A stretch of 13,416 bases of DNA, from contig DDBE01000066.1 of the NCBI GenBank assembly GCA_002332715.1, positions 5,438 through 18,853 of the forward strand. Direction: 5' to 3'. A program made the position numbers and the translations under genes. This document shows, piece by piece, positions 6,905 to 13,416 of the stretch. The notes under the pieces are model-generated. The model did not search any database and was not told where the DNA came from. It saw nothing but the letters and a program-made list of their open reading frames with translations. The stretch is from Flavobacteriales bacterium UBA2040 (GTDB taxonomy: Bacteria > Bacteroidota > Bacteroidia > Flavobacteriales_D > Crocinitomicaceae). Numbering within the stretch: position 1 is the stretch's first letter; the number at the start of each line of letters is the position of its first letter.

Positions 6905-7783
6905 ATGAAAATCGTAAAACAAATACTTTCTATATTTTGCCTATTCTATCTTCTGAATACAACAGTAGTATATTCTCAAAATTCTGAGGCTTATTTGCTT
7001 TTGAATGCCAAAGGAAAGAAATCAAGCTTGAAGAAATTGACAAAACAAATGAATCAATCTGATGTCATCTTTTTTGGAGAAGAGCACAATTGTGTGATGG
7101 CGCATTGGTTGACCAAACAACTTTTGTTGGAGTGGACGAAAACGGATAGTTTGAATAAATCTTTCGTTTTGGAAATGTTTGAAAGAGATCAACAAAGCTC
7201 TCTAGATAGTCTGATTCAAGGCAAGTTCGAGTTAAAAGATTTACCAAAGCACACTGCGACTTGGAGCAATTACGAAATGGATTATTCTCCTTTTTTAGAA
7301 CTCGCTCTCCAGAAAAAAATGCCAATTGTTGCCTCCAATATTCCTAGAAAATACGCTTCCCTGATGTTTAAACAAAATCGAGATTCCCTGAAAGCTTTGC
7401 CGCAGGAGGAAAGAAATTATATTTGTCCGCTCGACTTTCCTGTGGATAGAGAATTGTCGCAATACAAGCAGCTGATTGAAATGGAACAACACATGAGCGG
7501 AAAGAATTTCGTTGAAGCGCAAGCCATAAAAGATGCGACAATGGCCGAGTCGGTGTTCAAAGAATTAGAAAAAGGGAATAAGGTCTTTCATTTGAATGGC
7601 AGCTATCATTCCGATTTTCAACAAAGTATTTTATGGTATTTAGAATATTATAAACCTGGAACGAAAACTGTTTCGATTTCTATTGTTCGTCAAGACGGTA
7701 AAAAACTCTGCCAAGAGATGAAAGGTAAGGCCGATTTTATTTTTGTTATCCCGGCGGATTTCCCTGTTTCCTACGAAAATTAA
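6905..7783 (+). CDS. Secreted ChaN-like protein
   Basis: An exported protein of 292 residues related to ChaN (the DUF399/EreA-like fold). Residues 1-24 are a signal peptide ending VVYSQ. Family landmarks are DVIFFGEEHN at about 53-62 with His67 in the next helix, the acidic LEMFERDQQ at about 89-97, IVASNIPRKYA at about 141-151 and LNGSYHSDF at about 230-238. Campylobacter ChaN binds paired haem and is linked to iron uptake; whether this protein binds haem is not shown. The signal peptide has no lipobox cysteine at its cleavage site, so, unlike ChaN lipoproteins, it is probably released into the periplasm or envelope. The DUF983 gene follows after 14 nt, probably in one transcript. Confidence 0.82.
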   Translation: MKIVKQILSIFCLFYLLNTTVVYSQNSEAYLLLNAKGKKSSLKKLTKQMNQSDVIFFGEEHNCVMAHWLTKQLLLEWTKTDSLNKSFVLEMFERDQQSSLDSLIQGKFELKDLPKHTATWSNYEMDYSPFLELALQKKMPIVASNIPRKYASLMFKQNRDSLKALPQEERNYICPLDFPVDRELSQYKQLIEMEQHMSGKNFVEAQAIKDATMAESVFKELEKGNKVFHLNGSYHSDFQQSILWYLEYYKPGTKTVSISIVRQDGKKLCQEMKGKADFIFVIPADFPVSYEN

Positions 7784-7797
7784 TTTCTCCCACGATA

Positions 7798-8160
7798 ATG
7801 ATTAAGCTCAAGAGTATTTTCAAAATGAAATGCCCGCGATGCCAAGAAGGTGACTTTTTTGTTTCGCATCCCTACGATTTGAAAAACGCTGGTAAAACTT
7901 ACGATGAATGTCCGAATTGCGGATTGGATTATCAACGCGAACCCGGATATTATTTTGGAGCCTTGTACGTTTCTTACGGTATGGGTGTTGCCATGTTTGC
8001 TACTATTTATTGGAGTTTTGTGCTGTTTGTGAACGATTATAGTGTATGGTCGCCAATAATTGTTATTGCAATTGCGAGTGTTCTTACCGGGCCTTATTTA
8101 TATGCTTTGTCCAAGATTATTTGGATCAACATGTTCGTAAAATCGGAGAAAAAGAATTAA
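7798..8160 (+). CDS. DUF983 zinc-ribbon membrane protein
   Basis: A small inner-membrane protein of 120 residues. Two CxxC knuckles (Cys12/Cys15 in CPRCQEGDFF and Cys38/Cys41 in ECPNCGLDY) form a probable zinc ribbon. REPGYYFGALYVSYG and two transmembrane helices (about 55-78 and 84-106) follow. This arrangement is typical of DUF983 proteins, whose function is unknown. It lies 14 nt after the ChaN-like gene and probably shares its transcript. Its stop overlaps the end of the convergent xerD by 4 nt. A second Met at residue 10 is possible, but the ATG at 7798 leaves the normal lead-in to the first knuckle. Confidence 0.85.
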   Translation: MIKLKSIFKMKCPRCQEGDFFVSHPYDLKNAGKTYDECPNCGLDYQREPGYYFGALYVSYGMGVAMFATIYWSFVLFVNDYSVWSPIIVIAIASVLTGPYLYALSKIIWINMFVKSEKKN

Positions 8161-9059
8161 CCCATATTTCGAGGGTGATAGCTCAGAATTGCCTCGCGTA
8201 AAAAGCTTTGATCGAGATGCGTGTAAATTTCGGTAGTGGTAATGGATTCGTGTCCAAGCATTTCCTGTATCGCTCGTAAGTTGGCGCCACCTTCCAGTAA
8301 ATGTGTGGCAAAAGAATGTCGAAAGGTGTGGGGTGAAACATTCTTCGTCAGGCCAATTTCTTTCGAAAGATTTTTAATTATCGTGAAGATCATTTCACGT
8401 GTCAATTTTGCACCTCTACGGTTTAAAAAAACAACATTTTTACAGTCTTTCCGAACGTTCAAGTGATTGCGCGTGTGTTCTTTGTAAAAATTAATTTCCT
8501 TTTCCACATTTGGACTAACAGGTACAATTCGTTGTTTGTTTCCTTTCCCAATCACCCGAATAAATCCATCATCGAAATACAAATCTCCAAATTTCAAATT
8601 AACCAATTCTGAAACACGAAGTCCACAACTATAGAGTGTTTCAAGAATAGCCTTGTTGCGATGTCCTTCTGGTTTGCTCAAATCTATGGTATCTATCATT
8701 TGGTCAATTTCTTCGATAGAAAGGACTTCAGGTAGTTTCCTTCCCAATTTGGGCAACTCTAAACTCTCAGAAGGGTCGACTTTGATAATGTCCTCCATGA
8801 GCAGAAAACCAAAAAACTGTTTGATTCCACTTATGTTTCGTGCTTGACTTCGCGGACTCATGCCTAAATCATATAGCATACCAACAAATTGATTCAAATC
8901 TGCATATTGTAAATCTGTCAACTCTTTTTTTTGTCCCTCACAATACGATAAAAGCTTTGCCACATCTTGCTGATAAGCAAAAATGGAATTTTCGGCGAGC
9001 CCTTTCTCGATTTTCAAGTAAGCGACAAATTGCTTAATATAGCGTTCTGAATAAGACAT
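8157..9059 (-). CDS. xerD: Site-specific tyrosine recombinase XerD
   Basis: A tyrosine recombinase of 300 residues, the standard XerC/XerD length. In known systems it acts with its partner at dif to resolve chromosome dimers at division. An N-terminal SAM-like core-binding domain covers about 1-90. The catalytic set is complete: Arg148 (GLRVSEL), Lys172 (GKGNKQR), His244 and Arg247 (HTFRHSFATHL), His270 (LGHESI) and nucleophile Tyr279 (EIYTH). ATG at 9059 is chosen; a GTG one codon earlier would add a single residue. Placement beside aroQ and the lack of any mobile-element features favour a housekeeping Xer protein over an integrase. XerD rather than XerC is inferred from overall resemblance. 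No dif site was recognised. The start lies 3 nt from the divergent aroQ start. Confidence 0.9.
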   Translation of the reverse strand: MSYSERYIKQFVAYLKIEKGLAENSIFAYQQDVAKLLSYCEGQKKELTDLQYADLNQFVGMLYDLGMSPRSQARNISGIKQFFGFLLMEDIIKVDPSESLELPKLGRKLPEVLSIEEIDQMIDTIDLSKPEGHRNKAILETLYSCGLRVSELVNLKFGDLYFDDGFIRVIGKGNKQRIVPVSPNVEKEINFYKEHTRNHLNVRKDCKNVVFLNRRGAKLTREMIFTIIKNLSKEIGLTKNVSPHTFRHSFATHLLEGGANLRAIQEMLGHESITTTEIYTHLDQSFLREAILSYHPRNMG

Positions 9060-9062
9060 CAC

Positions 9063-9476
9063 ATGAAGATATTGATACTTAACGGCCCGAATTTAAACTT
9101 AATTGGTCAAAGAGAACCTGAAATATACGGGAATCTTACTTTTGAAGAGGCACTTAAACTTTGGTCTGAGGAATTCTCATTTGAGATCGATTTTTTTCAA
9201 TCGAACGTTGAAGGCGAACTGATAAATGCGCTTCAGAAATCGGATGCTGATGGAATTATTTTCAATGCTGGAGCCTATACGCATACGAGTATTGCCTTGC
9301 GCGATACCGTTTCGGCAATATCAATTCCAGTCATGGAGGTTCATTTGTCGAATATTACGAAACGCGAATCTTTTCGACATGAGTCTTATCTTACGCTTGT
9401 TTGTGTGGGTTGTATTTTTGGATTGGGAATGGACAGTTACCGTTTGGCTTTGACGTATTTTCAGAATAAGAATTAG
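9063..9476 (+). CDS. aroQ: Type II 3-dehydroquinate dehydratase
   Basis: This cytosolic shikimate-pathway enzyme converts 3-dehydroquinate to 3-dehydroshikimate by anti elimination; the family forms dodecamers. At 137 residues it is slightly short but complete. Motifs are NGPNLNLIGQREPEIYG at 7-23 with Arg17 and the catalytic Tyr22, the substrate loop FNAGAYTHTS at 67-76 with Asn68 and His74, and EVHLSNITKRESFRH at 92-106 with His94. The start is secure because the conserved N-terminal strand begins at residue 2. No recognisable promoter lies in the 3-nt gap before the ATG, so expression must come from signals inside the divergent xerD gene. It ends with TAG and overlaps the convergent glycosyltransferase gene by 4 nt. 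Confidence 0.97.
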   Translation: MKILILNGPNLNLIGQREPEIYGNLTFEEALKLWSEEFSFEIDFFQSNVEGELINALQKSDADGIIFNAGAYTHTSIALRDTVSAISIPVMEVHLSNITKRESFRHESYLTLVCVGCIFGLGMDSYRLALTYFQNKN

Positions 9477-10492
9477 AATTTTTCCTTCGGTAAATCAGAA
9501 TATAAATCTTTCTTCAAAATATACCTTTGCCAGAGTATGCTGTCATTAAACAGCCCCTTTTTATTGAAGTGGGTTGAATTCTTTTTTATTTGTTTTCTTT
9601 TCTTCAGCGAGGTGCCCAGTTTTAAATAAACATCGCGGTGTGCCTTGAATACACTTCCCAACTGCTTGAATTCACCTCGAACAAGAAAACGAATACCGGC
9701 GATTCCATCTAAAATTAACCTTCGGAACATTTTTGGAAATAACAATCCTTCGTGATTTTTTACAATCATAAACAAACTGTTCCTGAAATTCAAGTAGGTT
9801 TTGAAAGGGGAGGAGTAATCCAAAGTTCCGCCACCAACATGATACACGACCGATTTGGGTTCAACCATAAATTTATATCCTCTTTTCTTCAAACGCCAAC
9901 ATAGGTCTATTTCTTCCATATGAGCAAAGAAATCTTCGTCTAGTCCGCCCGTTTCATGATATAATTTTGAACGAATCATTAAGGCGGCACCAGTGGACCA
10001 AAAAACCTCAATCGAGTCATTGTATTGACCTGTATCTTCTTCAATTTTTTGAAAAATTCTACCTCTACAAAACGGGAAATAGTCTTTGTCTAAGAAACCG
10101 CCACTTGCTCCAGCATGTTCGAAATTGTGTTTTGCATAGAACGCTCGAATTTTAGGTTGACATCCTGCGACATCGGGATCTTTCATGACCTCTAAAAGCG
10201 GATTCAACCAGTTTTCGGTTACTTCTATATCACTATTAAGTAATAGATACAATTCGCTATCCACTAATTTCAAAGCATCATTGTATCCTCTGGCAAATCC
10301 GCCGTTTGATGCATTTTTGATTAACCGAATATCAGGAAAGGTTTTTTCAAGAAATAAAACGGATTCATCTGATGAGCAATTATCCGCTACAATGATTTCA
10401 TGTCCTTCAGAAAACTGGATGACACTGGGCAGAAACTTCTCTAAAAAGTCTTTTCCGTTGAAATTAAGAATTACGATAGTAAGTTTTTTCAA
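9473..10492 (-). CDS. Glycosyltransferase family 2 (rhamnosyltransferase-like)
   Basis: A GT-A-fold glycosyltransferase of 339 residues, probably acting on the cytosolic face of the membrane in surface-glycan assembly. It starts with the family strand LTIVILNFNG, then VADNCSSDES at about 35-44, NASNGGFARGYN at 60-71 and the metal-binding LLLNSDIEV at about 83-91. An EIDLCWRLKKRGYK motif near residue 193, where the catalytic base is expected, is followed by a basic, partly hydrophobic tail. The WbbL-like layout suggests a sugar such as rhamnose, but donor and acceptor are unknown. The start codon is TTG: no ATG or GTG lies between the upstream in-frame stop and the first core strand. It begins 15 nt after the GWxTD gene, in the same frame, so the two are probably cotranscribed. 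Confidence 0.88.
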   Translation of the reverse strand: MKKLTIVILNFNGKDFLEKFLPSVIQFSEGHEIIVADNCSSDESVLFLEKTFPDIRLIKNASNGGFARGYNDALKLVDSELYLLLNSDIEVTENWLNPLLEVMKDPDVAGCQPKIRAFYAKHNFEHAGASGGFLDKDYFPFCRGRIFQKIEEDTGQYNDSIEVFWSTGAALMIRSKLYHETGGLDEDFFAHMEEIDLCWRLKKRGYKFMVEPKSVVYHVGGGTLDYSSPFKTYLNFRNSLFMIVKNHEGLLFPKMFRRLILDGIAGIRFLVRGEFKQLGSVFKAHRDVYLKLGTSLKKRKQIKKNSTHFNKKGLFNDSILWQRYILKKDLYSDLPKEKF

Positions 10493-10507
10493 AAGAAAGA
10501 GTGAAAA

Positions 10508-11956
10508 TTAAAATTGACGAAAATTTGTGTTGCTATTTCCTCCCCAGTGGTCATCAACTCCGCCATTTCCATTGTCGACATCGCCATTAGTAGAATTTCT
10601 TGAATTTAAAGCTCTCGGCCAATTTTGATTTTTTATTTCTCCAATCATATCCGAATGAAGTAATCGATAATTTTCGGTAACTAAATCAGAGTTATAAAAG
10701 ATAAAACGTTTGTTTGAGAAACGACCAATTTTGTTGTATTGCCATATTTCGTATGGATATTCAGATGCCGAATATTGGCTTTGTATCACCTGTGTTGGAC
10801 TCCCATATTGCAAATAAACACGTCCTCTGTCTGACTCATATCCACTTAAAAAGTGAGTTTTATATAAGGTATTTACCAAGTCAACCTGGCCTTTGTATTT
10901 GATCCAATCGGTATACGCTTTGGTGCCAGAAGTTACGGACCAGAATGCTTGAAGGGTTAAAAACGCCTTTTGGTCATCGTCATTTTTTAAAACAGTCAAT
11001 ATGTCTCTAACGGCAGATGGCGGAGCTATTGGAATAACACTTCCAAGATAATACCTTGCACTATCTAATGAAATTGAAGATTCGAACATTGGGTCAAGCA
11101 CAGTCAACGTATTAAAATCAAAGTTGATATTTACTTCTTTCGTTCGCTCAAAAAGATAAGCATCACTTTGTATTTCCGACAAGTCATGCGCAACAATAGA
11201 CAGTTTTAAATAATATTTTCCTGTTTGTAAATTGCTAATATCAATTTTTTTCAATGCTGGAACTACTTCGGCCGATTTGAAACGATGATAGGTCGTAAAC
11301 TCTTCTAGTTCATCGGTTGTTTCAAAATCTACAATACTTTGTTTTAACCCAAATTCAGGTGTGCCAAGTAAGTCGGTGTTGTACATTTCAACATAATAAG
11401 GCAAAAAGTTTAAATCGTTCGAGAAATAGGTAGAAATCCGAGGTATTATTTCAAAACCCGATTTATAGAACATGCTGTTTTCGTCACCTTCTTTCGCTAC
11501 TTCAGCAATTTGAATATTACTTATGGACGTTCGTCCTTCCTTATTGCTAATTTCAATGGGAATGTCGCCTTTTATTGGTTCTCTGTCTGAGTTTAAATCT
11601 CGTATCTCCAGTTTCAATACATAGCTTCCTGTGTCAAGCACGAAACGTTTTAAATCATAAAAATCTTCAATAATGCTGTCCGTCATGAAAGGAGACTCCA
11701 ATCTGTGGGCATCTTCTTTGATAATATTTCCACCTCGTTCAATAGTCAGAAAAACGGCAACATCCGCCACTAGTCCATCTTCTTTTCCAACATAATTCAA
11801 GCTTGTTCCTGAAAACTGAAGATTAACTTCTAAAAGGTGGCCTAAACTTGGTGCATAGAATTGTTTGGTGTCAACATATACACGCAAGCGTTTTTCCTGC
11901 GAAAAAACTGGTGCCGAGACCATCCAAAACGATATAATTAGCGCTAGTAATTTCAT
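10508..11956 (-). CDS. GWxTD-domain secreted protein
   Basis: An exported protein of 482 residues with a signal peptide (cleavage near residue 20, SAPVFSQ). The middle is a beta-rich region of tandem strands, as in other GWxTD proteins. The C-terminal domain at about 365-450 carries the family signature in altered form: GYESDRGRVYLQYGSP at 372-387, where relatives read GW.TDRGR.YI.YG.P, then YEIWQYNKI and FIFYNSDL. The tail is Asn/Gly-rich and ends WGGNSNTNFRQF. The function of the family, common in Bacteroidota, is unknown. It is the first gene of a pair with the glycosyltransferase. The ATG at 11956 is preceded almost directly by an inverted repeat; a weak -7-like TAACTTTA lies at 11979-11972. 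The identification is good although the signature Trp and Thr are replaced by Tyr and Ser. Confidence 0.82.
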   Translation of the reverse strand: MKLLALIISFWMVSAPVFSQEKRLRVYVDTKQFYAPSLGHLLEVNLQFSGTSLNYVGKEDGLVADVAVFLTIERGGNIIKEDAHRLESPFMTDSIIEDFYDLKRFVLDTGSYVLKLEIRDLNSDREPIKGDIPIEISNKEGRTSISNIQIAEVAKEGDENSMFYKSGFEIIPRISTYFSNDLNFLPYYVEMYNTDLLGTPEFGLKQSIVDFETTDELEEFTTYHRFKSAEVVPALKKIDISNLQTGKYYLKLSIVAHDLSEIQSDAYLFERTKEVNINFDFNTLTVLDPMFESSISLDSARYYLGSVIPIAPPSAVRDILTVLKNDDDQKAFLTLQAFWSVTSGTKAYTDWIKYKGQVDLVNTLYKTHFLSGYESDRGRVYLQYGSPTQVIQSQYSASEYPYEIWQYNKIGRFSNKRFIFYNSDLVTENYRLLHSDMIGEIKNQNWPRALNSRNSTNGDVDNGNGGVDDHWGGNSNTNFRQF

Positions 11957-11957
11957 G

Positions 11958-11973
11958 TACCTTTAAAAAGGTA
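11958..11973. repeat. Inverted repeat at the start of the GWxTD gene
   Basis: TACCTTT-AA-AAAGGTA is a perfect 7-bp inverted repeat ending 1 nt before the ATG on the minus strand. A third copy, TACCTTTT, begins at 11991. In the message the AAAGG arm sits where a Shine-Dalgarno sequence would be, and the other arm could pair with it over about six base pairs and a four-base loop. Alternatively it may be a protein-binding site around the transcription start. Neither role is proven. Confidence 0.4.
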
Positions 11974-12166
11974 AAGTTACAAAAAAGGAATACCTTTTCA
12001 CTATTCTAGGGTTTGCTTCGAAGTAAATGGTGTGATATCTTGATTATGTGGAGCATACTACATTAAAAAACTATAAAAAAATACGATTAACTGATTATCA
12101 ATGAGGGTATTGTCATGTTTAAGTAATCTTTTGAAAGAAGACGGTCAATTTTTTTTATAAACCCAC
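11974..12166. other. Intergenic region without a recognised gene
   Basis: About 190 bp of AT-rich DNA between the GWxTD gene and the tRNA promoter. I see no open frame with family features, no RNA fold I recognise and no terminator. A weak minus-strand -7-like box for the GWxTD gene (TAACTTTA, 11979-11972) has GTG, one mismatch from TTG, 19 nt upstream. Confidence 0.5.
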
Positions 12167-12196
12167 TTGCCAGTATTCAAACTATTAGTACTTTTG
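12167..12196 (+). promoter_or_regulatory. Promoter of tRNA-Ser
   Basis: TTG at 12167-12169, a 19-nt spacer and TACTTTTG at 12189-12196 match the Bacteroidota promoter pattern without mismatch in the -7 box. The box ends 4 nt before the first base of the mature tRNA, so the primary transcript would carry almost no 5' leader. Confidence 0.65.
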
Positions 12197-12200
12197 TCGC

Positions 12201-12288
12201 GGAGAGTTGGCAGAGTGGTCGAATGCACCGGTCTTGAAAACCGGCGTACCGCGAGGTACCGGGGGTTCGAATCCCTCACTCTCCGCCA
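12201..12288 (+). tRNA. tRNA-Ser(UGA)
   Basis: This 88-nt gene folds as a class II tRNA. The acceptor arms are GGAGAGT and ACTCTCC, followed by discriminator G and an encoded CCA at 12286-12288. The anticodon stem CCGGT/ACCGG (12228-12232 and 12240-12244) encloses loop CTTGAAA with anticodon TGA at 12235-12237, which reads UCN serine codons. The long variable arm GTACC-GCGA-GGTAC at 12246-12259 is typical of tRNA-Ser. The T-arm GGGGG-TTCGAAT-CCCTC at 12261-12277 contains one G-U pair. It has its own promoter and terminator, so it is a single-gene transcription unit. Confidence 0.97.
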
Positions 12289-12290
12289 GA

Positions 12291-12321
12291 AAAAAGAGAC
12301 AGTAACTGTCTCTTTTTTTTT
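12291..12321 (+). terminator. Rho-independent terminator of tRNA-Ser
   Basis: A perfect 12-bp stem AAAAAGAGACAG/CTGTCTCTTTTT closes on a TAA loop and runs into a tract of nine T (12313-12321). It begins 3 nt after the tRNA CCA. It should separate the tRNA transcript from the flavoprotein gene downstream, which then needs a promoter in 12322-12375. There only an imperfect -7-like TATTTTG (12346-12352) is visible. Confidence 0.93.
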
Positions 12322-12375
12322 GTCTCTACTTTTAGGTAAAAAAAGTATTTTGACAAGGATTTACAACAAAATAGA

Positions 12376-13416
12376 ATGTCAGGAAGGATAGTGGTTATTG
12401 GTGGTGGTGCTGCAGGTTTTTTTTCAGCGATCAGAGCAAAGGACGTATTTCCTGAGCATGAAGTGATCATTCTTGAAAAATCTCAAAAAACCTTGAGTAA
12501 AGTAAAGGTTTCAGGAGGAGGTCGGTGTAACGTGACCAATATTGTTTCTGATCCGAAAGAATTATCGTCCTTTTATCCTAGAGGTCAGAACTTTTTGAAA
12601 AAAGCGTTTTCCCAGTTTACAAGTTCGGATACGGTTCACTGGTTTGAGACGAGAGGCATAAAAATGAAAGTTTATCCGGATAATTGCATTTTTCCGGTCG
12701 CAAATAATTCTCAGGTGATCATTGATTGTTTTCGTGATGAATGCGAGAGATTGGGTGTTCAAATCGAAATGAGCACAGGTGTACAGAAGATAATAAAGAA
12801 TGAAAGGTTTACGCTCACTACTTCAAATGGGGAGCTAGATGCTGATAAATTAATCATTACCATCGGAGGGCAGCCTAAAAAAAGCGGTTTGCAATGGCTT
12901 GAGGAAATGGGACATACGATCATTGATCCAGTTCCTTCTCTTTTTACATTTAACATGCCTGATGAACCTATTACTGAACTGATGGGAAATGTTATCGATA
13001 AGGCAAAAGTGAAAATCAAAGGAGAAAAACTTGAAGGAAATGGTCCTCTATTGATTACCCATTGGGGAATGAGTGGGCCTGCAATTCTTCAATTATCAGC
13101 CTGGGGAGCAAGGATCTTGCATGATAAGGACTATAATTTCGAAGTGCTGGTGAACTGGTTGGATTCAACCAAAGAAGGTGAGTTACGTGAAAAACTTGCT
13201 TTTTGCATGGAAGAATACAATGATAGGCACATAGGGAATGTTCATCCATTTCCGATCACCCTAAGGCTGTGGAAGCATCTTTTGATGAGGTCTGGAATTA
13301 AAGAAACAACAAGGTGGCGCGAGTTGGGGAAGAACCAATTGAACAAACTTGTGAATACGCTGATCAATGATTGTTATCAGGTAAATGGAAAGACAACTTT
13401 TAAAGAAGAGTTTGTT
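12376..13416 (+). CDS. BaiN/HI0933-family FAD-dependent oxidoreductase (3' end cut by the window)
   Basis: The frame stays open for 347 codons to the window edge; relatives have about 400 residues, so perhaps 50-60 are missing. A Rossmann FAD-binding motif VVIGGGAAGFFSA lies at 6-18, with Glu34 at the ribose-binding position. The family signature KVSGGGRCNVTN is at 44-55, and THWGMSGPAILQL at about 228-240 is also diagnostic. Known relatives are cytosolic flavoproteins; BaiN of bile-acid-degrading clostridia reduces a bile-acid intermediate, but the usual substrate in other bacteria is unknown. ATG at 12376 lies 9 codons before the FAD motif and has no upstream rival. Arg codons are AGG-rich (7 of 15), unlike the other genes here. 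A terminator separates it from tRNA-Ser. Confidence 0.92.
   Translation, partial: MSGRIVVIGGGAAGFFSAIRAKDVFPEHEVIILEKSQKTLSKVKVSGGGRCNVTNIVSDPKELSSFYPRGQNFLKKAFSQFTSSDTVHWFETRGIKMKVYPDNCIFPVANNSQVIIDCFRDECERLGVQIEMSTGVQKIIKNERFTLTTSNGELDADKLIITIGGQPKKSGLQWLEEMGHTIIDPVPSLFTFNMPDEPITELMGNVIDKAKVKIKGEKLEGNGPLLITHWGMSGPAILQLSAWGARILHDKDYNFEVLVNWLDSTKEGELREKLAFCMEEYNDRHIGNVHPFPITLRLWKHLLMRSGIKETTRWRELGKNQLNKLVNTLINDCYQVNGKTTFKEEFV

Noticed and set aside
8157..9059. XerD as a phage or transposon integrase.
   Set aside because: Length, motifs and the aroQ neighbour fit chromosomal Xer proteins; no repeats, excisionase or cargo genes are present.
12201..12321. tRNA-Ser as the attachment site of an integrated island.
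   Set aside because: No repeat of the tRNA 3' end, integrase or phage gene was seen on either side. The only tyrosine recombinase is a housekeeping-type XerD 3 kb away.
12167..12391. Plus-strand frame of 74 codons across the tRNA.
   Set aside because: It translates the tRNA and its terminator and has no protein-like features.
12276..13249. Minus-strand frames of 64-86 codons in the right end.
   Set aside because: All are antisense to one continuous plus-strand frame with full flavoprotein motifs.

Overview
The window looks like a stretch of ordinary chromosome from a Bacteroidota bacterium, most likely order Flavobacteriales (a Crocinitomicaceae/Fluviicola-like genome is a guess). The support is a low-GC sequence; a secreted protein and a gene remnant that both end in a type IX secretion (T9SS, 'type A') sorting domain; a GWxTD-domain protein; promoters fitting the Bacteroidota pattern TTTG-N19-TAnnTTTG rather than the E. 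coli pattern; and few convincing Shine-Dalgarno sites.

Layout. 61-864 (+) is ispE of the MEP isoprenoid pathway. It runs tail to tail, with a 17-nt overlap, into a large secreted FG-GAP/VCBS beta-propeller-like protein with a T9SS sorting domain (848-3091, -, GTG start). The 3092-3589 gap holds the remnant of a second T9SS cargo gene, broken by two in-frame TAG codons, and a bidirectional terminator. A minus-strand operon then reads, from promoter to terminator: LtaS/MdoB-like membrane phosphotransferase (4917-6821), diacylglycerol-kinase-like lipid kinase (4045-4920, ATGA overlap) and a DinB-like protein (3590-4039). Divergent from it is a plus-strand pair, a secreted ChaN-like protein (6905-7783) and a DUF983 zinc-ribbon membrane protein (7798-8160). 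xerD (-) and aroQ (+) follow head to head, with start codons 3 nt apart. A minus-strand pair, GWxTD protein (10508-11956) then family 2 glycosyltransferase (9473-10492, TTG start in the same frame), comes next. tRNA-Ser(UGA) at 12201-12288 has a promoter and a strong terminator. The window ends inside a BaiN/HI0933-family flavoprotein (12376 to the edge) that was reconstructed here from its open frame.

Gene organisation is very compact: three convergent pairs overlap by 4 to 17 nt and two divergent pairs have little or no spacer. The best functional link is the phosphotransferase/lipid-kinase operon. By analogy with LtaS-DgkB in Firmicutes and MdoB-DgkA in E. coli, the first enzyme may release diacylglycerol and the second may recycle it.

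I do not see a defence island, CRISPR array, insertion sequence, prophage or obviously new multi-gene system. The observations most worth checking are the lipid-recycling operon, the decayed T9SS cargo gene, candidate promoters whose -7 boxes lie exactly 4 nt before a start codon or the mature tRNA end, and the shifted codon usage of the flavoprotein right of the tRNA.
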